Positions 23,150-34,044 are shown, counted from the first letter of the stretch. The stretch: DNA of 64,000 nucleotides from Acanthosepion lycidas (GCA_963932145.1 OZ010571.1:153867598-153931597), one strand, 5' to 3'. Notes: generated by a model not told the origin, from the letters alone. A program made the numbers and translations.

Positions 23150-23759
23150 ACACACATACAGTTTTTTATAATTCTTTCAACTAGTTTATGGTTGTTGGTT
23201 TCTAAAGAACAGTTTAATGGCGTTTTTATTATTTGTATTACTTTTTTATCTGAATATGAGATACATAAAAAAAAATTGTTTTTAACCAAACCTGCGTAAA
23301 TTAAAAATTGCTTCTCAAATGAAGCCAATATCAATTCTGAAGTTGAAATCTTTACCAAATCCAACCTGTTCTCAAGGATTATAAGATTATTAACTGTACA
23401 GATTTAATCTATCTCCCCATTTATATGATAAACATTGAAACAAAATTTATAAAATTTAAAGTCAGTTATAAAAGTACAAACTAAAAGGAAAATACTTTGA
23501 AACAAAAAGATGCGTTCCATGAGGTCAAGAGACATCAGTAGGGTAGATAGGGATCCCCTCCATATCAGGTAAATTGACTTTGTAGATTGTTGGAAAACTG
23601 TCAATACACAATATTGACTGCCTAATTAGGTGGGCAAGGGAAAACAAAATGCTAATAGTATTACAAATTTAATAGGACGAGATAGGTTTGCCTATCGTCT
23701 GGTTCATACTCCTCCCCGGTCTTTTAAACGGGAGTAGTGATTTATACCTTGTTTGGGAT

Positions 23760-23760
<1 letters not shown>
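23150..23760. other. AT-rich non-coding, nothing recognised
   Basis: No motif, repeat match or exon-like segment seen. Confidence 0.4.

Positions 23761-23761
<1 letters not shown>

Positions 23762-23842
<81 letters not shown>
23762..23842. repeat. (TA)n(GA)n microsatellite
   Basis: About 24 TA units followed by about 16 GA units, the same order as at 36782-36870. Confidence 0.95.
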
Positions 23843-23845
<3 letters not shown>

Positions 23846-23865
23846 TGCACATAAAAATATGATGG

Positions 23866-24461
23866 CTAAATTTTACATATGAATCTTCCATCTGAAATGC
23901 CGAACTTGAACACTAGCCACCTTGTTTTGTTAACACTTGTAAGAGAAAAGTTAAACATGTTATGTAAAAAAATACCGATAAGTTTCATGAGGAACTGAGA
24001 ATGTGTCCTTGGGCGTGTTGCTAATTCGATATTTATTAGATGTAATAGCAAATGCGGACGATAAACGGTAAGCTAGTTCTGTTCCGTCAAGGAATGTGCA
24101 CCCACGTGTCGAGTTTAGAAACAAACCCAAGTCTCTTCAAATGGCAAAAGGTAGTTGATATATCGATTTTCAAACTCTTAGCAATCTCTTCCTTCGAAAT
24201 CTTTGGTTTCTTATCTCCGATAGCAAGCAGAGCGTCTCCATTGATGTTGGAAGGTCGCCTAGAGCGTGGTTGATCGCTTAAGTTGGAATCACTCTGACGA
24301 AATCTGCCAAACCAATTTTTGACCGTCCGAAGAGTTGGAACACAATTCAAATAATACTTCAGAATGTTTCTTGCAATTTCACATTCTCCATCTTTAAGGC
24401 ATTCATTTCTGGACAATGTATTAACATTCAACAAAAACTGATTCGCAACTGAAAGATGCAA
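23866..24461 (-). pseudogene. Mariner transposase N-terminal fragment
   Basis: Minus-strand translation gives CLKDGECEIARNILKYYLN, then RTVKNWFGRFRQSDSNLSD, QPRSRRPS, KISKEEIAKSLKIDISTT and HLKRLGFVSKLDTWVHIP. This is the paired helix-turn-helix DNA-binding region of mariner transposases, including the WF..FR and PRSGRPS-like landmarks. After the VSKLDTWV linker the frame breaks. A weak continuation at 24051-23866 ends with NVNKTRWL-like residues where the first catalytic Asp region should be. No TIRs or TA duplication were found. The MITE at 44525-44625 could belong to the same superfamily. Confidence 0.85.
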
Positions 24462-24464
24462 GGC

Positions 24465-25425
24465 TTCGGTGTAGAAATCGGCACCGTAACAAACACCAGT
24501 GTCAAGTCGTGGTCATTTTATATTAACAATGAAAATCAGACACTTTTGTAATGATCTGATATATGCTGAGCTGTCATGTGGCCACCGCTTTCTAAAGACA
24601 TCTTAAAGAAATCTCTCATTCTAAATAACATCGGCCTGTACCTTTGCTTCTAACCACCATGTTTGACGTATCATCATCCACCAGGCTGCAAGAAATTTTG
24701 AAGCAAGCTGCTACATGTACCTGGAGGAAAAGAGAACTAGCAGATCCCCCACCACCACCAACAGACCTGCGGCTAATATGGAAGATCCTGTCAGTTTCGT
24801 ATTGACCAGCATGTATTCACAAAATGACAACATTTCTAGAATTTCAAACTCATATTCAATATCGAAGCAGCTGTTAAGAATGTGGTGAATTGGAATCATA
24901 TCTTTTGTTTTAGAATTCTTTTGTGTGCATCACATCAACGTGGACCAAAATGTCGGACCATTGCCATGATCTTTGAAGATGACTAATCCTTGAATACTGG
25001 AGACAAGTAATAACGTCACCACAGTAATGACACCATTCTTTAACAAATAGCTTATTCATGCCATCAAAATGACGGAATATTCTAGCTTGACTAATATTGA
25101 AAGGCTTTTACATGTGAATCTTTTAAATATTACCAAACTTTGCTCTTTCACGTAGTCCGTCATCTTACCTCTCAGTTTCCTAAACATTTTCGAAAATTTA
25201 ACAAATACATTGCTACCCCAGATCACCATGCAAGGAAAATAATTCGACTTATAATTCTCCTTTGCAATAGAAATATTTAAAGTTATATAGAGAAAAATGT
25301 ATACAAATAATACCATTAGCATATTATCTTAATTATCATCATAGCCATCCTCAGTCCTATCGTTGGGTGGGATCATAATGCCGCTGCGAAGTGGAGTACC
25401 TGACCAACTCCCGCCATATGCCTTG
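24465..25425. other. Non-coding, nothing recognised
   Basis: Moderate GC variation, no open frame with recognisable motif, no repeat match seen within the window. Confidence 0.4.
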
Positions 25426-25438
25426 GTTACGAGCTTTT

Positions 25439-25472
25439 CCCTCTGTCTGTCTGTTTGTCTGTCTGTCTGTAT

Positions 25473-25505
<33 letters not shown>

Positions 25506-25568
25506 AACATATTGAGACAGAAATTAGCAGATTGAGATAGATAGATAGATTGATATGAACCGATTATA

Positions 25569-25607
<39 letters not shown>

Positions 25608-25625
25608 TGAACATATTGAGACATA
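25439..25625. repeat. (GTCT)n / (GATA)n compound microsatellite
   Basis: GTCT units, a GATA run, a GA run, then longer GATA runs separated by two similar phrases (ACATATTGAGACA and ATTGAGATAG). Confidence 0.92.
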
Positions 25626-25849
25626 GAAATCAACAGAGTGAGATAGATAGACGGTGTCTTGTCAGATGGCAGTGGAAAGATTCTTTGTTCCTATGACGTG
25701 TACCTACCATTTCAACTTTCTCTTCTTTACAATGGAGATATATGGTGAATTATAAGATGAAAACGCGAGAAAAGAAATAAAAACTAATTAAAAAGAAGTT
25801 GTCTACATTGTTCATGAGAAATTCAGTTAAGACAGCGCTATCAAAATTT

Positions 25850-26289
25850 TGAATTCCAATGTCATCAGTTCTCCTCTATGACAGGGGATGCTGGACAATC
25901 TCCTCACAGATGAAGAAGAAACTTGAAGCAACAGAAATATGATTCTACAGAAGGATGCTGAGAATATCAAGGACTGAAAATACGAACAACAATGAAGTTT
26001 TAGAGAAAATCGAAACAAAAAGAAAACTTATACTTAACAGATAGTTGAAATTTCTAGGGTGCATAATGAGGAAAGTAGGCTTAGAAAATCAGAAACTCAC
26101 AGGACAGACTGAAGGCAAGAGGGACAACGCATAACCTTCTAAGAGAGCTTGAGTAAATGGATGGCAGAACCAGGTTTATGATATATAACAACTAATTTAT
26201 TAAGAGCTACAAAGGACAGGGAATTGTGGAGATCCATGATCGCTAATGTCCTGAAGGGACACGGCACATAGAATAATAATAATAATAAT
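25850..26289 (+). pseudogene. LINE-C 3' end, plus strand
   Basis: Translated pieces match the C-terminus of the endonuclease/RT LINE seen most fully at 32040-33150: LLYDRGCWTISSQMKKKLEATE (25868), FYRRMLRISRTENT, KFLGCIMRKVGLENQKLTGQ and the terminal ELWRSMIANVLKGHGT (26220-26265). It ends with a (TAA)n tail at 26275-26289. Stops present. It faces the minus-strand LINE-C end at 26812-27215 tail to tail. Confidence 0.8.
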
Positions 26290-26811
26290 GTAATCTGTAA
26301 AATATATGATCTAACGAATGATTGAAAGAAATGAAACTACTGTCTCATTCAGGTTGACTTGGGTCATCAAAAATATTTCTTACGCTGTTATGCTATTTTT
26401 ATCTTTGTTCGTTTTAATTGAGAAGGCGCCAGTCATATTCTTCCATTGAAACATGTCTTCTCTATTTACCAACCTCCCCATAAAGGCAAGATGTAGCACA
26501 AGGCCAGATTTTAACGTGGGGTGTTCCGAGTCTGTAGGCTCGGGCAAAAATTGCCCGTATACCCCGTATACACGGAGTCGAGTTTGTCTACCTCCCCAAT
26601 CGAGACTCTGCACTTAGGCTTAGACTTGTCTGGATTGCACTTCGCTCGGATGCAGAGAGTTCGACAAAAGAGGAAAAGGAAGAGAAAGCCATTGAATCAT
26701 ATCTTATGCTTTGACTACTATATAGTAAACCTGTTAGCGAAACATCTAACATCAATTACTTCCCTTTGAATGACGTCACTTTTTCACACATAATTCATTT
26801 TACTATCTTCG
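26290..26811. other. Spacer between convergent LINE-C ends
   Basis: Mostly unrecognised. A GC-richer patch at 26520-26660 contains the hairpin CGGGCAA/TTGCCCG (26541-26557), which may be an old repeat. Confidence 0.4.
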
Positions 26812-27215
26812 TCTTTATGTGCCGTGTCCCCTCAGGACGTAGGCTATCATGGCTCTCCACAACTTCCTGTCCTTTTTATCTCTTATTAAACTTTGTATTT
26901 TTGTTATTTTTCCCTATGTTCTGCCATCCATTTACTCATGCTTTGTCTTCATCTGTACCTCTTGCACTCTATCTATGTCCAGTGAGTATCAGATTTTCCA
27001 AGCCTTCTTTCCTCATTATGCGCCCTAGAAACCTCAACTGTCTTTTCCTGATGTTAAGTATTCCTTATTGTTTTCATTTTTTCCAAAACTTCATCGTTAC
27101 ATGTTCGGTCCACGGTATCTTTAACATCCTTCTGTAGAAAAACATGTCTGTTGCTTCATGTCTCCTCTTCATCTTTGAGGAGATCGTCCAGCACGCACTG
27201 TCATATAGAAAGACA
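26812..27215 (-). pseudogene. LINE-C 3' end, minus strand
   Basis: Reverse complement carries the same LINE-C tail: a KKDMKRRHEATDMFFYRRML-like segment at 27135-27180, RQLRFLGRIMRKEGLENLI at about 26990-27050, and KLWRAMIAYVLRGHGT near 26820-26870. 5'-truncated and frameshifted. Confidence 0.78.
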
Positions 27216-27219
27216 AATA

Positions 27220-28058
27220 TCACAGTACCCTTTTTCTAATACATCTCGTTATATTGTTTTATCTATTCAATCCGTCTGTTATCTAAAACAATCCATCTAT
27301 ATAGTACGTCATACCAAATCATCTGCTAAAGAATTACTTTATATTTTTATTATAGTTAAACGTATCTTCTACGAAATAATATAGCACATTTGAAAATTTC
27401 GACAGTAAAATCTTTAAAATGGCCAGTTCTACCAAATTTGAATTTACGCAATAAAATATTGTTCAATTATTAAATTATTAAATGTTGTTCCTTGAAAAGA
27501 TAGAAGTATATTTACTTTTGTCGGGTCCCTGTATAAATATCAATCAAAATGGAGTCGACGTTTTCCGTTTTATTAAATTTAAACATAGTTATCTTGGATG
27601 TCATCCGTTGGATGTCTGCAGTTGAATCAAACGCAGGCCATGCTTCACAAGTGCTGTCAGCACGAACGCCCTTCTCCAAAAGAAAAATACATTGATGTAT
27701 GCATGCGTGTTTCTCACTGCGCTGATGTGTATACAGTTGCTATGGTTGCTGGGATGTATGTGTAAAGACTTGCATTACATTTGCTTTTCTTTATCAATTT
27801 GCTTTCTTTTTTTCTTACTAAGAATTGGGATATAGTCTTTTGTCATTAATATAAACAAAGACCAATTTGCCGATAACGTTCAAAATGAGCTTCAGAGATA
27901 ACAGCCATTTTTTGTTGGTTCAATGACTATTATTTTAGCATTGACAAGGAAACAAAGAGTGAAATAAATGAAAAGGATATGAATATCGATCCTGTCACAG
28001 TTTAAAGATAAAAATATTATAAATGTTCAGAACAGAACAAAATAGAAATACACCAGTT

Positions 28059-28060
<2 letters not shown>
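27220..28060. other. AT-rich non-coding
   Basis: No gene or known repeat recognised. Confidence 0.4.
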
Positions 28061-28097
<37 letters not shown>

Positions 28098-28117
28098 TAG
28101 ATAGATAGATAGATATA
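28061..28117. repeat. (TA)n(GATA)n microsatellite bordering ribozyme unit
   Basis: TA run, then GATA units, then TA units, directly abutting hammerhead motif B1. Confidence 0.92.
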
Positions 28118-28121
28118 TATA

Positions 28122-28170
28122 TTGGTTTGTGAGCCTGGGTGTCACGCTTTTGCGATCATCAGACAACCTG
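28122..28170 (-). ncRNA. Hammerhead ribozyme-like motif B1 (minus)
   Basis: On the minus strand: TTGT, core CTGATGA, stem II CGC-AAAA-GCG, then GACA in place of GAAA, a CCCAGGCTC stem III, and ACAA that pairs with TTGT as stem I. All hammerhead parts are in order. The single change in the GAAA core probably kills this copy. It forms an inverted pair with B2. Confidence 0.65.
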
Positions 28171-28205
28171 GTTTATTTTAAAAAATAAATAAATAAAATA
28201 AAGCA

Positions 28206-28249
28206 GTTTATCTGATGATCGCAAAAGCATGAAACCCAGGGTCACAAGC
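28206..28249 (+). ncRNA. Hammerhead ribozyme-like motif B2 (plus)
   Basis: Core CTGATGA (28212-28218), stem II CGC-AAAA-GCA with one mismatch, intact GAAA, stem III ACCC.A.GGGT or a shorter AC/GT version, and a cleavable GTC. Stem I is weakened relative to B1. It is followed by a tail containing ATATTGAGCACTTT and then a (TA)n tract, the general layout of type B units. Confidence 0.7.
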
Positions 28250-28291
28250 TAATATCCATACAATTGAATATGTTATCTCTATCACTCATAT

Positions 28292-28313
28292 TGAGCACTT
28301 TCCACTAAGTACT

Positions 28314-28376
<63 letters not shown>

Positions 28377-28392
28377 GTACTTAGTGGAAAGT

Positions 28393-28395
<3 letters not shown>
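28292..28395. repeat. Inverted repeat around a (TA)n tract
   Basis: GAGCACTTTCCACTAAGTACT and its complement are near-perfect arms around about 52 bp of TA. The left arm is the 3' tail of unit B2. Confidence 0.8.

Positions 28396-28472
<77 letters not shown>
28396..28472. repeat. (CT)n(TA)n microsatellite
   Basis: CT run then TA run immediately upstream of hammerhead B3. Confidence 0.95.
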
Positions 28473-28474
<2 letters not shown>

Positions 28475-28475
28475 T

Positions 28476-28514
28476 GGCCTGACGATTGCGTCTAGCATGA
28501 AACAGCCTGTCGCC
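28476..28514 (+). ncRNA. Hammerhead ribozyme-like motif B3 (plus)
   Basis: GGC, CTGACGA core (position 7 tolerates any base), stem II TGC-GTCTA-GCA, GAAA, short stem III, GTC cleavage triplet, GCC pairing with GGC as stem I. All core bases fit the consensus. The tail TCTCTGATATTGAGCACTTT and a (TA)n tract at 28620-28661 follow. Confidence 0.75.
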
Positions 28515-28616
28515 TGTCGTGTTGGCTTCAATGTTCACCTTTATATTTACACAAGCTCTGTCTCTGATATTGAGCACTTTATCCTATAACTATGGCACAC
28601 CTTAAGAGTATATTTC

Positions 28617-28619
<3 letters not shown>

Positions 28620-28661
<42 letters not shown>
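28620..28661. repeat. (TA)n microsatellite
   Basis: TA run that ends unit B3 and also touches the 3' end of the minus-strand LINE-A. Confidence 0.95.
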
Positions 28662-28665
<4 letters not shown>

Positions 28666-28667
28666 GA

Positions 28668-29752
28668 TTTCACCCCATGCAAGACAGTAAAGCTACTAAG
28701 TCACGAGGGTTTTTTGGTGTGGATGAATTAGAAACAGAAACATTATTTATAAGCGGGAACAAAATGAGTAATCAGGAAACAGTAGATAGCGATTGACATT
28801 GCAATTAATTTTTTTAACTTAAGGATGTCGGAAAGCATGGAGTTCCACAAGTGAGAAGTTTGAGAAAAGAAATTGTTAGCATAGAATTTATGGCTACATC
28901 TAGCCAGCTCCATTGTAGACTGAGAAGATCTTGACGCTAATCTCGTACTGCGCTTAAATTGAAAAAAGTCTGGGTAACTTAGTGAATAGCTCACCCGAAC
29001 AATTACCAAGAAAGTATTTATAGAAAAGACACAGGCAGTCAACCTTATGGCGGTGAAAAAGTGACTGAAGCCGAGTTAGCAGATCAGGACCGATAATATT
29101 TGGATTTTAGCAAGTACCTCAAAGTAAACAGCAGGAGCACCGGAGCATATGTTGGCAGCAATATTCTTACTATGGACAAATGGTAGACTTATAGATATGT
29201 CAGATAAATTCTGGAGAGAAAAATTGTCTGGGACGACACAGTGAACCAACTTTCTTAGCAGCTGACCTAGCAATGGATTCAATATAGTCTTTCCACCATG
29301 TTAGCTGAGAACGTTAGCCCAAGAAAGCGTAATGTGTTACTTTTTTGGAGGTTAGCATCAACCATGTTGATGGAAGGCAGTATGGGGTCTCTCTCATAAT
29401 TAATAGAGAGAATTTTAGTTTTGGAGTCGTTAAAATTAACAAGTCATTTTGCCCTAGTTAACAACAATTGAAGGTCGTTTTTGACCTTATCGAATTGATC
29501 AAACTTACTATCGAGACAGGAGTAAATTGTGTCATCAGTATAGATAACAAGTTGAGGGCTGATGCCATCGGGAAAGTCATTAATGAAAATCGAAAATAAA
29601 GTAGGACCAATGATGGAGCCGTGAAAGACACACGCATTTATCATTAGAGTTAGGAAAAGATCTAGACGAGTGGCCGTTCAGGATAACTTTTATTTTACGA
29701 TTTCATAGGAAAGACTGGATCAATTAAAAAATTTCAGCTTGTGGAGAAGACC
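28668..29752 (-). pseudogene. LINE-A copy D: RT and C-terminus, minus strand
   Basis: Best-preserved LINE-A copy. Minus-strand translation runs HKLKFF and IKVILNGHSSRS (29740-29640), GSIIGPTLFSIFINDFPDGI (about 29610-29560), the palm motif LVIYTDDTIYS (about 29548-29520), then FDKVKNDLQLLL. It continues with SLLGQLLRKLVHCVVPDNF (29282-29225), a gap where EYCCHIW should be, FQFKRSTRLASRSSQ, and FFSQTSHLWNSMLSDIL (28870-28815). The YxDD box is YTDD, with both aspartates present. Frames shift at least twice. The 3' end is at about 28668 next to a (TA)n tract. Confidence 0.85.
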
Positions 29753-29796
29753 ACACACGCGCACACACATACACCTACACATATATATAGAAAGAG

Positions 29797-30207
29797 GCAC
29801 GATGGGGTAATGGATAGCGGCTTGGATTGAGGAATCGGGGAGACGAGTTCGAATTACAGTCGAATCCATTACATTCACTTACGTGCTAATACCCTTGGGA
29901 AAGGTGTGATTCCTCTTCTCCCTCCAGCTATGGGTAAATAGCAGGACAGATTGGGTTCTATAGCCTTGGATGGCAACTGGTTAAGGAGAAGGACAACTCT
30001 GAATTCAAAACCTGCGGAGGGTCGTTTAAGGGCCTTGTGGCACGTAGTGCACCAGGTCTCTGTGTTCGGCCCTTCAAAAAGTGTGGATGGCCCTCCACGA
30101 AACCTTCACCACTATAATCAAATCTCATGTGCCGTTGTCGGGCCGTCGGTTTCCTAGGAACTGATCTGCTTGACACTCATACGTCGAATTCGACGGAAGA
30201 GTCGAGT
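29797..30207 (+). mobile_element. tRNA-headed SINE-1, plus strand, nearly full length
   Basis: Pol III A-box-like GGGGTAATGGAT (29804-29815) and B-box GAGTTCGAATT (29845-29855) make the tRNA-derived head. The body has AATCCATTACATTCACTTACG, CCCTTGGGAAAGG and a long GC-richer 3' domain (about 30000-30190). A (TA)n tail follows at 30208-30226. The head matches 51890-51945 and 7755-7785 on the minus strand, and 42165-42230 on the plus strand. Confidence 0.85.
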
Positions 30208-30237
30208 ATATATATATATATATATGCAATTTTCATT

Positions 30238-30795
30238 AAAGACGACTGATAAGGTACTGCAGTTATGCGTTTTAGTTAATCTTTTTCTTTTCTGGACATA
30301 AAGTATGTAAAAATTATCCGAATGTTCTGTATGTGCTTTCGGCTATTCTTTTACCCATTATCAAAGATGCTTTTATTTTTATTTTAACTGAATGTGTAGA
30401 TTCTTTATGTATGTATCTAGATTTATGGGAAAGTTCTCATTTTTTTTCTAAACGCGGTCATGACGTTGTGACCGTGTTCATAATTGGTTTTTCCTTTTGT
30501 TATTAACAATGCTTTCATTATATTTTTAATATTTTTTAAAAATAATGGAAGCTTTGATAATAAAAAGTCGACACTCAATAACATCAACTATGAAAACGGT
30601 CACAACATGATAACCGTGTTTGGAAAATAAATAAAAAACATTCACATAACCCTAGATACATTCCTAAAAAATCTACACATTCAGTTAAAAATGAAAAAAA
30701 ATCATACTTGACAATAGCTAAAAGCATAGAAAATTAAATAAAAAGCTTAACCTCAATACTTTGTCACTCGTCAGTAATGAAACTTGCATAAAAGA
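30238..30795. repeat. Family E inverted repeat, head to head
   Basis: Left arm about 30238-30490 and right arm about 30580-30795 are diverged reverse complements sharing AACTGAATGTGTAGATT, a TGTATCTAG block and a (C)GGTCA...TGTGACCG hairpin. The left arm also matches 46026-46237 (GAAGACGACTGA, TTTCTTTTC.GGACA, AACTGAAT.TGTAGATT), so this is a dispersed family. Confidence 0.65.
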
Positions 30796-30799
30796 GGAA

Positions 30800-32035
30800 T
30801 TGCTGCCCAAATACATACACTCACACATATGTGTGTGTGCGCGCGTGATTATAGGCGTGAAAAGTGTGACTGGCATATTGTCGGACCGAGATCAATTTAA
30901 ATGTTTAATTTCTTATTGTATTTTCCCATTTTTCGATTCTAATGTACATCCAAACAAAAATTGTGGATAAACTGTCCAGAGCTTTTTTTTTAATTTTTGT
31001 ATTTTGTTGTTTTAAGTACTTGTGACTGTCTCGGTTATTATGAAGAACTTGCTATTGTCAGTGTGATAGACAAGATTTTGTTGGCTACATCCTGGCATTT
31101 TTAGAACGCTGGGATTTGAATTAATCCAAATTGATGTCACGTGTAAAAATGGAGCTAGACCACAACAGAATAACGGTCAAATAAATATAAATACTTATTG
31201 ATATTTTATAAACACTTCAAAATATCATCTCTTATGGTGAAAGATATTTTATGTAGGTTTGTTTTGTTTCCTACAATAACAACACCCAATATGAAAATTG
31301 GAAAAAATTCAATAAATAATGAAACAGAAGTAACTTATTCTTTGAATTTGTGGACGTTGTTTTGAATTCTTCTTAAGGTTTGTATGAAATAATAATCCAA
31401 TCACTGAAGATTCAATTCATTTATGAATACACGTACACTTATAATTATTGTGTATATACTCAACATTTAACTTTTTAACGATTGTAGAGTTCTTTTGATT
31501 TTCCTTGATTTGCTTACACTCTTTGTATGTTAGTATTGTATAAAAGACTGTATTTTTGGAAGGGCAGTTCCTCTGCTTCATAGTATCAGCTTTGTTCTCT
31601 GGCATCCGTCTTCGATGGTCGCCAGAGGGAAACCGTGACAGTTCCTCAAAATGACTTGAATCTCGAACTTCCGTGGCCTCTCTCGGACGAGTGGTGATTG
31701 GTTCATCTTAGCCAATCTTTGTTCCCTGTCCATCTGTGCTGACGGCTGACGGTGAAGTCATAAAATGACAATGTCTTTAGAATTTTATTATTAAGAATTT
31801 GTTTTCTTCCTTTTCCACTTCATCCTTCACATATATATTTTTTATTTCTTTATTTTATTATGCTTTCTTTACTTACTAATTTTCCTTATCTTGAAATTTT
31901 ACTTTTAACTTATTTTACTTTACTCCTCCTCCTCCTTCTCCTCCTCTACTACTACTACTACTACTATTACTATTACTAATATAATTATTATTTCCTTCAC
32001 ATCACAAATTAAACAAAAGCTACACTATAGGACAT
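30800..32035. other. Non-coding, nothing recognised
   Basis: AT-rich. Contains a GT/GC tract at about 30822-30846 and a (CTC)n/(TAC)n microsatellite at about 31921-31985. A slightly GC-rich patch at 31600-31750 has no recognisable product. Confidence 0.4.
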
Positions 32036-32039
32036 GTTT

Positions 32040-33150
32040 GGAGCCATCCTCTAGATCTAATAATTGGTAAGTTCAGAAAGGGCAATACAATTTTAGAAGG
32101 ATGTCTGTGTTTTATAGATTGTGAAAGCTTTGATAAAGTATGTCACAAAGAACTGTTGAAATTACTAATTAACCCCGGTATTTTGGGGAAGGATATTAGA
32201 ATAATCCAGAACCTATACTTAAAACCTGCATACTGAGAGAAAGTGGTTTTATAAATGTATAAAAATAGAAAGGGCTGTAAGACAAGGCTGTATCTTCTCA
32301 CCGGACTTATTCAACTTATTATACAGTGAGTTGATCCTGAAAGAATTAGAAGGCCTAGCAGGATTCATTATTGGCGACCACAATTACGATATGCAGATGA
32401 CACAGTGTTGATAGCAGATACTGAAAGGAAACTCTACAAGAACTCCTACAGAAAGTAGCGGAGAAAAGCGAGAAGAAAGGTCTAAACATTAACTTGCAAG
32501 AAGACAGAATGCATAACTGTTAACAAAGGGTACACCCCAATGTACAAATTACAAATTGCAGATACCAGAGTCAAACAAGTACAACAATTTAGTGTTTTAA
32601 CAAATGACGAAAAGTGTGACATTGAAATCCGGAGTCACATCGGGGTAACCAAACATGCTTCCCAAAAGCTAAGCAGAGTATTAAGAAAAAGAAAAAAATC
32701 GTTAGAAATGAGTACTAATCTGATACATAATATCAGTTCTCCTATATGGCAGGGAAGGCTGGACAGTCTCCTCGCAGATAGAGACTTGATGCAGCAGAAA
32801 TGTAGTTCTACAGGAGGACGCTGTGGATACCATGTGAGAAACGAAGAAATTTTACAGATAATGGAAACAAAATGGATACTTATGCTTAGCATCAGGAAGA
32901 GACGATTGAAACTTCTAGGGCACATAATGAGAAAAGATAGATTGGAAAATTTGATACTCACAGGGCAGATTGAAGGCAAGAGAGACTGAGAAAAACAACG
33001 CTTAATTTATTTAACGAGCTTCAGTAAATGGATGCCAGAACAGGCTTTAAGACAGATAACAAAAAGACAAAATTTATTAAGACTCACAAAAGACAAGAAA
33101 TTGTGGAGAGCCATGATCGCCTACGTCGGGAATGGAAACGGTACATAGAA
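32040..33150 (+). pseudogene. LINE-C: RT and C-terminus, plus strand
   Basis: Longest LINE-C copy. In shifting frames it shows GKFRKGNTILEGCLCFIDCESFDKV (about 32070-32140), the palm-adjacent RQGCIFSPDLFNLLYSE (about 32280-32335), a broken RYADDTVLIADTE box (32385-32420), KSEKKGLNINL, LQIADTRVKQVQQFSVL (32545-32600), FYRRTLWIP (about 32810), IRKRRLKLLGHIMRKDRLEN (32890-32950) and RKLWRAMIAYV-like residues near 33100. The protein would be the RT of a non-LTR retrotransposon with an N-terminal endonuclease, which is absent here. Many stops. Confidence 0.85.
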
Positions 33151-33201
33151 GAATTTCCATACCGTCTTTGGTTAATTAAACCAAAGATGGTATAGAAATT
33201 C
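33151..33201. repeat. Short foldback at LINE-C 3' end
   Basis: GAATTTCCATACC.TCTTTGG and its complement pair almost perfectly around AATT. It lies directly after the LINE-C terminus. Confidence 0.8.
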
Positions 33202-33264
33202 CTCCCATAAAGTTTGGACGGTAAAACTATTTCATTCTTTAGTGCTTGGGATCCAATTATTTAG

Positions 33265-33655
33265 AGAAGGGGTTACCTAAAATTTTAAAACTGCCAGCCC
33301 TAAGATTAGCCAGCAAGGTAGATTAGACAAAAAGAGCTAAAACTTTCAGGAAACTTTATGTAGTAATTGGTTAATTTTGCTATTCTTATTATTGAATATA
33401 TGATAAAACCTTTCAGAAAGAGAAAATTTCTCTGGTCAAAAGTGAGAATGTGAATAATGTAAATAATCATTAGTCCCTGATGTGCAGTTTTATACAGAGG
33501 AGGGTTATCTAAAATTTAAAATCGTCCAGCCCTAAGATTACCATTAGCCAGCAAGGTAGATTAGACAAAAAGAGCTAAAACTTTCAAGAAACTTTATGCA
33601 GTAATTGGTTAATTTCGTTATTATTATTACTAAATATATGATATTACCATTCATG
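33265..33655 (+). repeat. Direct duplication, about 150 bp, two copies
   Basis: 33270-33420 and 33501-33655 share CAGCCCTAAGATTA, AGCCAGCAAGGTAGATTAGA, AAAAAGAGCTAAAACTTTCA and AGTAATTGGTTAATTT in order, separated by about 80 bp. No function seen. Confidence 0.85.
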
Positions 33656-33754
33656 AAGTGAATGTCACTTTGGTGGCCGATTAAATTTGTTACTGTTTTA
33701 TAGGCGATTGGTCTAAATCCAGAGGGTGACGCCACACTTTTTGCTTCTTTTTTA

Positions 33755-33763
<9 letters not shown>

Positions 33764-33816
<53 letters not shown>
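33764..33816. repeat. (TA)n microsatellite at edge of ribozyme pair A1/A2
   Basis: Pure TA run. The mirror edge of the pair is the shorter TA tract at 34144-34154. Confidence 0.95.
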
Positions 33817-33819
<3 letters not shown>

Positions 33820-33893
33820 GAAATTAGGTGAATTTGAGATAATTATAATTAAGTCATTCATCGAGTCTAGAAGAAACCTCAGTCGAATGCAGA

Positions 33894-33944
33894 AAGCACA
33901 GAACGACCGTTTCGTGCTATATTTGGAACTCATCAGCAGTGCGC
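33894..33944 (-). ncRNA. Hammerhead ribozyme motif A1 (minus)
   Basis: Minus strand: GCGCACTG, core CTGATGA, stem II GTTC/GCAC with one mismatch around CAAATATA, GAAA, CGGTCGTTC region, then CTGTGC. The core is intact. Stem II and the cleavage region are slightly degraded relative to the consensus of the four type A copies. Confidence 0.75.
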
Positions 33945-34044
33945 ATCCACAACCGAGAATTGAAACCCGGACAGGCAAACGTCATACCAACTGTTCCAAC
34001 GGACGAAGAGGTAGTGAATCAGACTCGATATAGCGCCGCTCGAT

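Noticed and set aside
25439..25625. Possible CRISPR-like array of short repeats
   Set aside because: The units are 4-bp GTCT/GATA microsatellites without spacers.
29804..29855. tRNA gene
   Set aside because: A- and B-box are present, but the cloverleaf arms do not pair well and the sequence runs into a SINE body.
29951..30176. Open frames on both strands
   Set aside because: They fall within the GC-richer body of the SINE and overlap each other on opposite strands.
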